A stretch of DNA of 64,000 nucleotides from Apostichopus japonicus (Eukaryota; Echinodermata; Holothuroidea; Aspidochirotida; Stichopodidae): NCBI RefSeq assembly GCF_037975245.1, contig NC_092565.1, positions 5,030,499 to 5,094,498 on the forward strand, in the 5' to 3' direction. The notes below the pieces were generated by a model. The model saw only the letters and a program-made list of their open reading frames with translations, made no database searches and was not told the origin of the DNA. Positions 31,831-44,722 of the stretch are shown here, piece by piece (position 1 is the stretch's first letter; every line of letters begins with the position of its first letter). A program made the translations under genes and the position numbers.

Positions 31831-34800
31831 CTATGCCTCCTCAAGTAACTGCAGAAGTTCGCTCTCCCTGAGTACCTCCTCGGCGGAGGTGTAGCCCAGT
31901 AGGTGCCTGCCAAAGGTCTTCAGTTCCCTCATCGATTCCTTGCTTGGTGCGCTCCTGTAGGTCTTGTTTCTGATCATCTTTTCCAGCAGGTAATGTAACC
32001 AGAGGACGTTACTGTGAGGATTGAAAGATTCCCAGTCGTTCCTGAAACAAAAATATAGCAACAAATGAAAATCACAATATTTAACAACTCAAAATGTATC
32101 AACTTCAAATATACATAACTCAAAAACCTGCAAGCAATTTTTAATAATTGGTAAGATCATTTCCCTCTCTTGCAGGTTTTAAAAAAAGTCCATCTGTTCT
32201 ATTATTTTATTTTAAATCAATGGCAAAATTGATTAAAGAAAAAAGAGGAAAAACTTACTTGTTTTCTTTCTTCATCTTACGATAGATGTCAAACTGGTAG
32301 TCCCCTTTTCCGATGAAGAGCGTTTCATCGTTAGCCACGTCGCAGAAGACGGTACAACCATCTGCGTGAAAAGATGAATATAAGAAAATGAAATAAAAAA
32401 TGTGACTTTAGATGCATGAGAGAGCACAATATGGATCTTGTGAACCACAGGGAAATTCTGTACCCGATACCTTGGGCCACAACACTTAAAGATGTACATA
32501 CTCCTATGAAATAGGAATATAAAATTATCTGTTCAACAGAAGGTTATGCATATGCATAGTTCAATTGTCCATATGTTATGCTACAATACTCTATCACAAC
32601 TAGGGCCTCAGCCTCTATAACCCCAAAAAAAAAACTCCAATGTGGGCGATAGGCTAACTCTCTATTTCATGTATTTTTCTTGTCATAAAGGTTTCTGCAG
32701 GCTGCTTTCATAGGATTTTCTCAACCTTCCCGTAGGCCACAAGAATTTGCCCATCGGCCGTGAGGCCTGCCGCACATTGCCCACCTGTGCGTCGATATAC
32801 TGGGCACACCAACCTTCCCATTTTGTACCCGTCGTATAGTTTGACCATTTTGTCACATGATTTGCGAAGGCTTGCTAAAACATGAAATTGAAAACTTTGA
32901 ATTTTTATGCTTTGAGAAGGAAAAGATCTTTCCCTACCTTTAGATAACCTGGACAAAGTGAAGTCAATGATGCTGGCCTCCACCCTGAACGAGCTAACGT
33001 CAAATACATCTCCTTCGACTTTAAACGACACTTTGGAGCGTTTCGATTTACGCACGAGTACGTTCCCCCAGTGCAGGTCTCGATGTTCGAAGCAGTATTG
33101 ACATTCTGCGGATGCGAGGGCGCCGGCCACTTGTCTCAGTATACTGACCGCTTCTCTGATGTTGGCAAACTGTTGGAGAAAGAAACAAAAATCAGTTCCA
33201 GAAAGAAGATGCCAAATTACTAGATCAACCATTTTGAAAAAAAAATAAGAAGCTTGGCAGTTATCACCTCAGTCACAAATAGCAGACAAACATTCAATTG
33301 TCTTTATTTTTCCTTTGTTCTTTTTTAACATGGTTTGTTTATTTTTTGGTTCAGGTGCCTAAATAGGTCTCACTTGACCATCTCCAGTCATCATGTCTAC
33401 ATATTGTTGTGTGATATTGTGGGGCAGCCTCACAGATTGTAGTATTTCAAAATAAAGAAAATGACAGTTTTTTTCTAAAAAGTCTCTACATGAACATCAA
33501 AGAGTATTGACAAGAAATGAATAAAACCTCAACATTTTACTTCTCTGCTCATAAAGACAAATGGATAAGTTATGTAAATATTCGCCTTCACCTCAAAATC
33601 CTCCAGGTCCGTACCACCGTTTGCAAACTCAAAGAGGATGAACAGCTGATTCTCATCAAACAAATCTGCAAAATTGAAAAGGTGACAAAAGAACAAGCAA
33701 TGAAGAAATTAACTCAAATAGTGGGTTCCTTACAATTATTGCTTAAAATGCCCAATTGACATATCACTTTGAGGTGGGGTTGGGTTGAAAGAGGGTATTC
33801 AGAGCATGAAGTGGGGTTCAGGGGATCATTCTCATCTGGTCTACCATTGTCTTTAATAAAGTATAGTATTGTGTCATCCTCATCTGGTCTACCATTGTCT
33901 TTAAGAGTTTAGAGTATTGTGTCATCTTCATCTGGTCTACCATTGTCTTTAAGAGTTTAGAATATTGTGTCATCCTCATCTGGTCTACCATTGTCTTTCA
34001 TAGAATAGAGTATTGTGTTATCCTTACCTGGTCTATCATTTTCTGAACCTTTCTTTTCATGATATGCATCCCACTGTTGGAGCAGAAACTCTGGATATTT
34101 TCCTTGGATACAGGCTACTCTATTGACTTGTATAAAGTTTGTGGTCTGATTCACACAGTTCGTATGCATGGAGCTGAGTTCTCTGTCGGTTAAAAGATCC
34201 GAGAGATTCCTGTATTTACTGATAGGCCACTCATACATGCGTTTGAACAGGTTGTCGCAACTTGCCTGTTAGTGCCATCAAAATGTTATGCAAATGAAAC
34301 GCTTATTTCCTTTTCAAATGTGCCTAAACAAAGCCCTCGGACAAAAACCTTTTAATCGTAAGAATCTTAGGCTTCTCTGGGAATAAATCCTAATTTGTAT
34401 ATTAAAAATAGATTCTACATTAGATCTGCCATCATGACTCTTCTAGATAGACTCATAAACTTGCCGGCAGTATTAAAAGGAGTTTGTTTGTAACATATCT
34501 TTGATATTGTTATGTGGCTTCTTTATTGTGCTGCATAAAATTCAAATGAGGATCTTTAAATTATGCAAATTTGATACTGGGCAATCCAGTTTTAATTAAA
34601 AAGAAGCTAATGTTATACAAAAGAATGACATGAAATATAAATTAAAGAAAGAAATTACTCAAAAGAAAAGCAGGAAAAGAAAAAGAAGATGAAAGAAGGA
34701 GACAAAGGCAAAGAAATAATAAAATGATGAAATAATAAATGAAGAAGAGTTTACTTTGAGATCACAATCTCCGGAAGAATCTCTTCAAATGTCTTCTGTG

Positions 34801-37800
34801 GTTCCCCGTTGACTTGGAAGTCCCCTTCCACTGGTATAATCTGATAACAATAGAACAAAGTACCCAATTCTGAATGTTGCTGAAAGGCCACACAGCCACT
34901 TAATATGCAAAAACTTGAATAAATTTAGGCAATGCAAAGAATGATCAAGACAAACTGGTTAACACTCCCAGCATATTATTGCACAATAAATATTATCGAC
35001 TGTACTGTACAAAGGATGACTTAAGTCAAGAAAAGGTTTTAGGGTCCTTGATGGGGGACTTGAGTGTCCCTCCTGATCCTTTCTTCTACTAAACTAAACT
35101 AAATCCATGGCCTGCTGGTCGCACTTATTATCCCATTCTCTCCTACAGTGGAATGACTTACAAAACCAGATATTTGTGAGCTAGACGGGTAATCCACTGA
35201 ACTACTTTACCTTCAAAGCAATAGATTCTCTCTTTTCATTGGTCGTGAGGAAAACCTCTCCGTAGGCGCCCTCGCCAACCTTGACGCATTTCGACATCTC
35301 TCGCTCCGACAAGATCTCGCTAAATGGCAGCGGTTCTGTCTGCTGGCAATGACCGAGAACTTTACTTCTTGCGGTAATTACATGACCGCTCTTCCTGTCC
35401 CTTGAGGGTGTAAGAGAATCCTTTAGCCCGTTTGGGAAATGAAAAGGTAGAAAAATATGAAAATATCAGTCAACGTTTTGTTTTAGGCGATGATGACGAT
35501 TGTAATAAAAGTATGGTACACAAACTAGACCATCTTGTAGTATTTTGAAAAAATGCTAAAATTTAAAATGGCCCATCAGACCCTTTCCTTGGACATATGT
35601 ACTAATATGAACCAATCGTAAACGCTCTGGACTAACATTACCACTGGTCAATAGTTTTACCGACTTAAAACTCACTTGTGATTTCTGCAGACCATTGAAA
35701 GATCCAACAAAAAAACAAAACAGAGAAAAATATAAAAAATAAAAATTGTTCTTACCCTGAAGCTCCTGTTGCCTTCTTCCATTAATCTGCTAGTTTGTTT
35801 GTTCTTTGGTGGGGTGTGTAACTGTGACAGAGGTAATTTCTCAAGTATGATATTGCAAGGTGATATCTTCACCTTCAATTCCCTCTCCTCTCTCCTGTCT
35901 CTTTCAACTGGTCCACTTTTGGTCACCTTTTCTCCTCGTTTACCTCTGCTCGATCTCTCGGAATTCGGATCGGTCTCGGGAGATTCAATTCCCTTGTTCG
36001 TCTCAGTATCTATTGAGACATCACTATCTGCCTCACTGTCTGACACAACTGTATACGTGGCAATTATCCTGTCGCGTTTCGAGCCTCTTTTGGAATCTGT
36101 GACTAGTGACTGTTCTCCCATTAGAGCTACAGCGGGATCTGTCCGTGTACTAGATCTGAGACTCCTCTGTGAACGTACAGAGTTTTGGGAGAGTCCGTCT
36201 CTGCTTGTCGCAAACTCTCCGTGGCAAGTCTCAAAAGGTGACAGATCAGAATCGTCCTCGATGTTCAGACGGTCCACATTTCTGGATATGTCTTCTTCGA
36301 AGACGCTATCTCGTAACGCTCCACTGTCGATCGGAATGCCGTCTACGATGGACGGCGAAGTAGTAGTGTCAAACAAAACGGCAGAGAAGTCTTTGCTGCC
36401 GTAGGCAGAGTGATAGACAGACACCGGGGTACTAGTATCTTTACCTTGGGGTCCGTTCAATATCTGTCGCCCTCTTTTACCCTCCTCTTTATATTTTGAG
36501 CGTTTGTCCCTAACACTCTTTGCTCGTTTCGCCTCGGGTGTACCTGTTTTAATTTCTTCGTCGCACGACTCTTCCAGAGATCCGACTGCCTCCGATATAT
36601 TAAACAGGTCACATGACCGATCACCCAATGAGGTTGTACTTCTGGTGCTGACACTTGATGGTTGCCACGACGATGAGGTGGTGCTGGAGGAAGACGAAGA
36701 GGAGGAAGACTTCTTTCCGAGTTCGCACAAGGCTCCATTGTCCTGTCTCAGCCGACGTGAGCCTCGACTAAGTTTGGATAACCTGCGTTTCGTCCCGCTC
36801 GGTTGAGAAGAACCACTTTGATTGGAGGAGGACGAACTCTTGTTTCGCCTATGAGTAATGTTTGCCTCATCGATCTGTGAAAAGGTAACAAAACAATGCC
36901 ACTTCTCTTCTAGAAAAATTTTGCGATTTTTTTTTTTTAATTATTAAAATTTCACTAAAAAATTTAAAATGAAACAAATGTCATTAAAAAGAACAAACAA
37001 TAGAGAAATATTGCAATAAAAGAAGTGAATAAAAGAAATGATGCTGCATAAAGTTTCTAATATTTTGTCAAAACATATGACCTGCTACACCTGCTGTCTG
37101 TGACTGGCAACATTCACTGAATTTTGGTCTTGCAACTTTTTTTTTTTGGAATTTTAAATTTTTTATGGATAGTTTTTGAGCAATAAAAAAAGTAAAAGAT
37201 GACAACCCTGTTCGAGTCACTAATTCACTGTTGCAATGTTAGTGACTCAGGTGATGAGTTGTTATTGTATATAAATGGTATGGTACTAGGAGAAGCAATA
37301 TTGGCTTACACGGATAGTAATCGACTGAAACTTGGATTGGCAAAATCAATGGTGGGAGACAGGGTAATTGTTTTTTTTTTCATTTTAGGTTAGGAAAACT
37401 TTCCCAATAGTAAATAATTCTTGATTGCTAGGAGGAGAATCATGCTGTATGGTCCATACAGAACTATCCAATCTGCAATTCTGAGCACCATCTTCACTAA
37501 TATTTTTAAAAACCTTTAGGGAGGATGTCTTCCATTGACGAACTTGCAGGCTGATTGTTGCATACGTGACATTTCTTTTACCTCTGTGACAGAATTCCGA
37601 GGTTCCCATATGTTTCTGCTTTGATGTGATTTTCGAAGCGGTGCTTTTGCCGGAATGAAATTTTCTTTGTCGTCATCAGTTTCATCAGATTGACTGAAAA
37701 AGGCTGCAAACGTCTTCGGCTTTGCCCTTCTTCTCTTTCCTTGCTTTGTGGCAACTTTGTCGTTGACTCCGATGCCAGCATTCCTTTTAAGAAAGTTTTT

Positions 37801-38234
37801 ATGGGTGGATATTAGTGAGCTTAAATTACAAGTTCCTATTTCACGGTTGGTCTGGTGATATATCAGATTGACTGGGATCTATCAGGATAAGCAGATCCAT
37901 TTTGAAATCTGTGAACCTCCTTCAATTAAATTTCGGAATTTAATCCCATCATCTGTATGATTGTAATTCCACATCAGCTGAACAGACAGTAACTTCCCAT
38001 GGAATGAAACAGCCATACAGATCATATTAAGAAGAATTAATTTGTTGTAAAAAGTCTGCAAATTACTGACCTCCTTTTCTCAATCGAAGGTTCTGGCGGT
38101 GACACAGCAAACGTAGGTTCCGGCTCTACCTCGGGTGAACTGAAGACATTTCCATCGACCACGTCAGGTGATAACCATGAGTGTGATTTCACAACACCGG
38201 TCCTGTGCTTTCCGTAGGTCTTTACAAAGGGCAT
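31831..38234 (-). CDS. HASPIN: Haspin (histone H3 Thr3 kinase), 10 exons
   Basis: Haspin phosphorylates histone H3 Thr3 at mitotic centromeres to recruit the Aurora B complex. Exons in coding order: 38071-38234, 37582-37783, 35756-36874, 35211-35420, 34755-34840, 34028-34182, 33592-33665, 32938-33169, 32259-32361, 31831-32041. All are GT-AG and phases match; total 2556 bp (851 aa; the human protein is about 800 aa and intronless). The N-terminal half is Ser-rich and low complexity, with KTYG at residues 5-8, a basic KRRRAKPK stretch at 71-78 and KEN at 94-96. Kinase domain: glycine loop GEGAYGEVF, catalytic K565 ending exon 4, EILPEIVISKELS helix, HRDLHWGN (699-706), and D739-F-T replacing DFG, a haspin hallmark (human DYT). 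The C-terminal GDYQFDIYRKMKKEN and NVLWLHYLLEKM segments are diagnostic. The start is the first ATG after an in-frame TGA at 38286-38288. An acceptor at about 38308 suggests a non-coding upstream exon. Confidence 0.95.
33829..34028 (-). repeat. 48-bp minisatellite in haspin intron 6, seeded by the exon-6 donor
   Basis: Four intronic units spaced exactly 48 bp (landmark CTACCATTGT at 33841, 33889, 33937 and 33985) continue in register into the exon, where the same landmark is CTATCATT at 34033. On the coding strand the intronic units read AGACCAGATGAGGATGAC where the exon end reads AGACCAGGTAAGGATAAC. The donor GT of the exon is therefore AT in all four copies. The array explains an open frame running on past exon 6. 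Confidence 0.85.
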
Positions 38235-41200
38235 AGTAATGAAGAATAACTCAAGAACTCTAATATCCCTATTTTGATGAACCCTTCATATGCCCCCAGG
38301 ATCAGACCTATGAACAAAAGAGAAAAATGAATCAACCTGCTGTATCGTACATTGCTTTCAATGGATAATTGACCATATTGTCTATAGCATTTCATAATAT
38401 CTTGTATTGAAACTGAGAATTCCCATTTCTCAAACTTGTGTAAAGTAGTTTGTTTGCATAGATCTTTAAGACGATTACCTGGCTGGTACTGAATGACATA
38501 TTCGGCCTAAGAGTTGTAGACATGTGATCAACTTTTCCAAAACGAACCAGTTTAAGTTACTTTTAAATAATAAAACATTTTATTACACCTCTCATCAACA
38601 AAAGTAAACTCTCATGAACCATACTAGGCCTATACTTTACTTTCAGATACCTCCTTGAACTTCTTTGTGAATTGTTGTAATTTTGATTTTCTTAAGAACC
38701 ATGCAGAACATGTAAATGGAAAATAATGACGATATTATCGAAAAAAGGTGTTAACTGTACCTTCAGATGGACGTTACACAATATTTCTATTGACATTAGA
38801 CCTAGGCCAAGCTATTCATGTCTCAGATCATTGCTTTTCATACCTAATAATTGTAATAAGCTGTCAATAATATTACTTTTGGAATGCAATAGATCCTCAT
38901 GTTGTACCTAGGCCTATATCTCTATGCCCCCCCCCCCCAATTTCTCAAAGATATCTACGTAGCTCGCTTTGCCACTCTATGGCACTACTTGAGCATAGGC
39001 CTAGGGCTGGATCATGCAAAGTTCATGAGGGTTTGCTCAAACAGTTGCTTCTATTTTCCCCTCTAAATTTCATTTCGATATCATTTTGTTCTTTTGGATG
39101 GGGTGTACGAAAACTATGATTCCATAAGAATTTAGGCCTATCTTAGATTACGGTTTTATCATACATTTCATTAGTCATTACATAGCCTAGGTCAAACATA
39201 GAATAAGTTAGTCCTTAACTCCTATAGGCCTACTTTGGCTAGCATATACTTCATTATGATTTTAGCCTAGCCTGGTTAAGTAAGTCTATTTAAACCTCTA
39301 TTTACGACTCTTAGTAATGATAGTCTTGCCGAACCTTAGAAAGGTACGCCCATATAAATTGAAGTTCAATTTCTATGGGTAGGCCTAAGATTAGGCAATT
39401 TTGAATTAGGTCCTTATGCGTAACTTAGGCTAGGCCTACAGTACTCAGTAGGATAACGTTAGGTCTTACAAAGTAATATGATACAGTAACTAAGATCGAG
39501 GCTAACATCATTCTCCTTCCGAAATCAAAATAATCGTACATTCGCTATGTCACCTGAGAACACTGTTTCACTCGAAATTTTTGGTCAGATGATAGCGATC
39601 AATGGCATATTGGTTATCCCACTCAGCATGATATATGAATACATTAGTTCAACACAAATTGTTTACCAAGTGTGTAGGACTAACGATAGTGTATAACCAC
39701 CATAGAAATGGAGATCTATAATTGCCATCTAACTGTAATTTAGTGCAAAGTGTAAAATTGTATTCAATGGTAGGTTAGCTTTTAAATTTGGTCCCACATA
39801 TTTGATTGGCCACTAAAAGGTAGAGTAAATATATTTTCATACATTTTTAACAATTACTTGTATAACTTGGGACCAAATTCTATCAAAATACATATTAAAA
39901 CAATGAATAAACTCTAAGATATGCCGTATTAACCATTACATAGTTTTAATCGAAATTTAAGTTTTCATTATTCGAATTAAAATTTTATTGTCAACAATAA
40001 TTTAATGGTTCAACCCTATTTAGATGACAAGTAGATGGCGCTATTTGGCTTCTAATTGACAGGATATCAACAGTAATTGTCAACATACGAAGAATTACGC
40101 AATGATAATGTAATCTTGAATTTCTGCAGAAACCCAGGTACCTGATTCTTGGGTCGGCCTTACCCGAGAATCCTCATCTGTTTTCCTCGTTACGAAAAAC
40201 TGCACATGATATCTCAGGTGAGGTAATTGCTTAAAAGTTATAGTTTTCAGATTTGCTATTTAAGCCTAACCTGCTAGGCCTACCTACCTAACCTGCTACA
40301 GTATTAACTACTACTAGAACTAGGTAGTATAGAGTAGTACTAGGCCTAGTAGTACTAGGCTAACCAACTTGAAGTTGTAAGTTGCAGGCCCCAACTACTG
40401 GTAGTAGTACATACTACAAGGCTAGTAGTAGCACTAGTACTAGTAGCACTGACTAAAGTTAGGCATAGGCCTAAAGTGGCCTAGCGTAAGCCAGTGCAAG
40501 TTAACCTTTAAAGTTAAGTCATTCTCAAAAAGCTCGGTGTGTGTGAGTTGCAGGGGTATTCTGCAGTTGCTCCCAGTAAGAAGTGCACAGTATATTGCTC
40601 TCTTAGACCTAAGTTACACCTAGTTAGACTGAACCATAGGCATTGAAGACTCGCCCCAAACCACGTAACTAATGTGTATGAGCCTAGGCATAACCTTGGC
40701 TATGCCTAATATACTACAGTTATATATGCTAGATCTCATACTTTGGCCTACACTTAATTACATCAGTATGTGCATGGGAAATAATTGAAGAACTAACATT
40801 GGCATAGGCCCTATATATGTTGGCTAACTTGTTACCATGGTTAGCATGATTTTAATTCTTAATATTATTAGAGCCTAAGACTAAGAAGGTGAAACAGATT
40901 TTGTATCAATTGTTAGTACTAAACCTAATATAACATTAGCAGTATGAGTTCAATGTTCAGCATCATATAATACAAGGACAAATAGAACCACTCATGGTAT
41001 GAGTTACATAATTTTGCCTTAACTTGTTCCTATGCTAGTGTTATTTATATATTTTTTTAGTACAAATTGTTAATGATGAGTACAAAACAAGTAACTATGC
41101 AACAATTCAAGTAAGTGGACAGACTCATTACCAATACCAGTCTATTCCAGCTTATCCAAGACAAGAAAAATCCAGGCTAACAAACCTGTGTCCACAGACA

Positions 41201-41513
41201 ATAAGTGCTATTCTCTATGTGGACTCAACAAAGACAGCCCTTACCTATAGCCTTCATATGAGTATACCAGTCCAAGTGATAAGCCTCGCTGTGTAGGCCT
41301 ACATGCGTGCTAGTTTAAATAATGGATACTTAGTTGCTTATAGCCAATTTCTGGTGTATGGTTAGCAGTCAGAAATAGCCTTACCACTTCAACCTAAGCT
41401 ATGATGGTGTAAAAGTTAATCTGCTGTACCATTAATTGATATGTACATTAGGTCTGTTGTCTGTGCCTCATCGTATCTCATTTTGATTATGTTTTAAATC
41501 GTGATTGTTTCAG
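38235..41513. promoter_or_regulatory. Divergent haspin/LRR intergenic region, presumed shared promoter area
   Basis: Haspin (-) and the LRR gene (+) are transcribed away from this region. It probably contains a haspin 5' UTR acceptor at about 38308 and an LRR 5' UTR exon ending at 40217 (CTCAG followed by GTGAGG). The DNA between 38600 and 40830 is unusually dense in TAGGCCTA-type palindromes, and 40280-40460 is a cryptic simple repeat of ACTAGTA words including the palindrome ACTAGGCCTAGT. An inverted repeat AATTTGGTCCCA / TGGGACCAAATT lies at 39785-39796 and 39868-39879. No TATA box was identified. Confidence 0.4.
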
Positions 41514-41515
41514 TG

Positions 41516-44500
41516 ATGCCAAAAACTAAAGGGATCCAGACGCTGTACAACAGCTGTATACATAATATCGCCAACAACATCAATTACTGGACAGAACACT
41601 ATGAGAAACATGTATTGAAGAGAAGTCCACAGGAGAGGAGGAAGATTCTATTTTTTCTGGGACCATTTGATGAATTAAGTAAGAATCCAGCCTTTAACAG
41701 TGTATAAATGTTTCATATGTTGATAGAATCCTTGCTTTGATAATTACTATGTTGCTGAAGTGATTATTAATGTTATGTCATAAAAAAAATGTTTGTAATG
41801 TTTTATAAATTGCTCTGACTCTTAAAGTAAGTTAATGTTGTGAATCTGATCATGAAAAGAGGAAAGAAATTGAAAAGTTTTTTTGATTGATATTTATCCT
41901 ACATATCAGTTTTGCGTTTCAAAAATACCAAACCAACTGCATCATGTCTGTAGAGGAGATGTGTTCCGAGTATCAAGTCACCTGTACTGTACAGTATAGC
42001 ATTGGTTGTATAGCATAGTGTACAGTAGGTTATTAATAAGTAGAATGGTATAGTATCATCTGTCGTCAAAATGTCTTTCACACAGGAGTAAGATCTTATT
42101 CCAATTGTTTCACATTTTAAAGGACAAATCAAGCACAAAATTATAAAAGGAAAGTTAAACTCTTGAAGTGAAGACATAATTTACTATCTGATCCTGCGGT
42201 ATGAAGTCGTTGAAGATAGAAGAGGCAACAATATATCACTTCAGACAACCGTATATATAGAGTCTAGGAGCGAGATATTGAGATAGTGTTTTCACTCTAG
42301 ACAACAAATAAGGAATATTTTGTCCTTTCTCACAAGTGTCACATCATTGTTTGTACTGAAATGTCCCTTTTAGTAAGAATGAGACTCTCATTGTAAAACA
42401 TGTAATGGCCAGAACATTTTACTTGTCAAAACTATGGCCTCAAAATCGTGCAGTATAACTGTGCTTAAAATTGTTGTCCTGAAGTGTCTGACCAATCAAA
42501 TTATTCCCATGCATTGAAGGGTGGGGGGAGGGGGAGGGGGCCGGGTTAAATTAACAATAACATGACTCAGTGAGGACAGTGATCTGTTGATGGCAGTAAT
42601 ATGCTTGTTCACATTTGATTGGCCATTATTTGACCTCGTTACATATATTTTGGGAACACCAATGACATTAAAACCAGCGTTCTGCAACATTTTTAGGCCG
42701 GGACTCAGCCAAAATGTTTGTCTTTCGGCCGTGATCCATTAATCAGATCTTCCTCCTGTAAATTTAGCATTTACAATGCCACCGGGCCAGAGATGCCAGT
42801 GCAACCCTGAGGTCAGCACACAGGACCACCAACCCATCAAATATCCTCTGCGGCCTGTAGTTTGTGGACCATTGCTTTAAATTATTCAGAATGATTTGAC
42901 CGTTTGTCCTCGTGCCATTGCCATTCGCATCACTGACTCTGTTCTCTGCACTTTCTGTACAACCTTTTCGATGTTCACAAATTGCAGATTCACTCATAGT
43001 CAATGAACTGATAGAGTTACTTGTATTCAAGAAGAGGTTAACCTTCCCAGCCCTGCAACTGATAATCAACAGTGGATCCATCACCAAGCTGAACCTGGAA
43101 GGAGCCGCAAAGTTGGTCAATGATGCAATTGTGTCGTCCGTTGCCAAGCAATGCTCTGTAAGTGTAAACAATGTGGAAAACACAGTGACTTATTTGAAAG
43201 AAATTTGTCCAATTTTTTTTTTCCCTTCAAATTTTTGCAACTGTCTTTATTGATATGCACTTTTTTACCTTACAAATTCATAATAAGTTTCGATGTATGT
43301 GATACATTACATCGATTTGCTTGTTATTTCTCTTTCCAAAATTCTCTTTCCATTGTAGAATTTGAAGTTTCTGAACCTGAGTCGATGCAAGAGAATATCA
43401 GCCACTGCTCTTACTAATCTTTCGAGCAAATTGCCACTCGCCTTGTCGCTAAACTTCTCTTGGACTGCCATCAACACTAGTGCCTTGTGCAATATCATCA
43501 GGAATTGCAAAAAATTGTTAGAATTAGTACTAAAAGACTGTAAGATCAGCGATGAAACTTTACACGAGATTAATACGAAGGCTATAAACGGCGACTTTTT
43601 GAAAATGAAGGTGATAGATTTATCGGATAACGACGGCATCACAGAGATCGGATTAGGAAATTTACTCGCTTGCATGCCACATCTCGAAGATGTGAGACAT
43701 CATCTTCTCTTTGAGGCAATATCCGAGCAGGAGTGGATTCGGTCATCTTCGAATAATAATTATTACTTACTCAGAACCCTGTCCTGTTTAGATGCAGACA
43801 TGTTAGGCGACGGTGATATGGAAACCATCACAGAAAGGTGTCCGAATTTGTACCGACTTGAGGTGAGATTGACGGTTCATCTGTCCTCCGTTGGACTTCA
43901 CAGATTGTCCAGTCTGGAAGCGCTCGGCGAACTCGTACTGGATGGGAATGACCATGCAGGAGACTTTGCCTCGTACAGGTCAAAGGTCAGAACTCCTTTG
44001 GAAGCATGCGGACAAGGTTTAGTTACCTTGATCGTAGAGAACATGAAAGAATTAGACCTTCTGGAAGTTCTGAGTTTCTGTCCAAAACTTAAGAACCTAA
44101 CAGTGCTTCAGCACGGTCAGCCGGGGAATTTCTGCAACGGGGCTACCACTCCAAAATGCGTAAATCTTTCCAGGCTTTGCATATGGAGCAGACTGCGGGA
44201 CAATTCATTGACGGCCAAGGCTCTCGAGAGCATCCTTTCGTCAGCGGTGGGACTTGAGAATATTGAGCTCTTTCAAGTCGATAATTTGACCGATTCCGTC
44301 CTGGAGAAGGTCTTGGCGGTTCACTCCATGGAGAAGCTATCATGGCTTCACCTGCAAGAATGTAATCACATCAAAGGTGAGGCTTTGTCTTCTCTGGTCC
44401 TGGACGACAACAACTTGCTTCAAAAAGTAACCTTAATGAACAATTGGCTGGTAAATCGAGCAGATTATGAGGTTTGGAAACGGACAGCCGCAGACTCAAA

Positions 44501-44528
44501 TCTTGATGTGCAGATAGAGTGGCAATAG
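41516..44528 (+). CDS. Leucine-rich repeat protein (AMN1/F-box-LRR-like), 3 coding exons
   Basis: Coding exons 41516-41678, 42988-43157 and 43359-44528; GT-AG, phases match, 1503 bp (500 aa). Residues 1-55 form a basic helical-looking head (LYNSCIHNIANNINYW). From about residue 80 to 480 there are cysteine-containing-type LRRs, for example LKFLNLSRCKRIS, LLELVLKDCKISDETL, MKVIDLSDNDGITEIGL and LSWLHLQECNHIKGEAL. This is the spacing of FBXL/AMN1 proteins that recognise substrates for ubiquitin ligases, but I see no clear F-box, so the role is inferred only from family shape. No signal peptide or membrane segment is visible. The coding start follows an acceptor at 41513; a 5' UTR exon probably ends at a GTGAGG donor after 40217. 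Reading through that junction from an upstream ATG would hit TGA, which supports 41516 as the start. A decayed copy of the 3' end lies just downstream (44598-44722). Head-to-head with haspin. Confidence 0.85.
42675..42880. mobile_element. Possible decayed hAT-like fragment in LRR intron 1
   Basis: Left edge CAGCGTTCTGCAACATTTTT and right edge, read inward, AGCAATGGTCCACAAACTAC resemble hAT ends, with GGCC-rich sequence just inside as in the element at 1742-2116. No convincing target duplication is seen, so the borders and class are tentative. Confidence 0.3.
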
Positions 44529-44597
44529 TGCAGTGGTGGTACTGTTTAAGGACAGAACACGATACAGGGATATAGGTGGGGTGGGGGGAAGGGGGAG

Positions 44598-44722
44598 GTT
44601 TTTTCTGTGGTGCTTGATGGCAACTCGCTACAAAAAAACATACCTTAATGAACAATGTTATGAGATCTGGAAGGAAACATTAGACTTTTCAAACATATGT
44701 ATGAGGTGCATTGGACATTTCT
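44598..44722 (+). pseudogene. Decayed duplicate of the LRR terminal exon
   Basis: About 70 bp after the LRR stop, the sequence repeats the 3' end of the coding exon. GAGGTTTTTTCTGTGGTGCT through ACCTTAATGAACAAT matches 44382-44447, then TTATGAGATCTGGAAGGAAACA matches the TATGAGGTTTGGAAACGGACA region. One frame reads SVVLDGNSLQK against SLVLDDNNLLQK in the gene; another reads YEIWKETLDFSN against YEVWKRTAADSN. The frame change and stops show it is broken. It could lie in the LRR 3' UTR. Confidence 0.75.

Noticed and set aside
35769-36404. 211-codon plus-strand frame
   Set aside because: Antisense shadow of the long Ser-rich haspin exon 3.
42764-43253. Frames on both strands around LRR exon 2
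   Set aside because: Only the spliced 42988-43157 segment fits phases with its neighbours; the rest are shadows and intron read-through.
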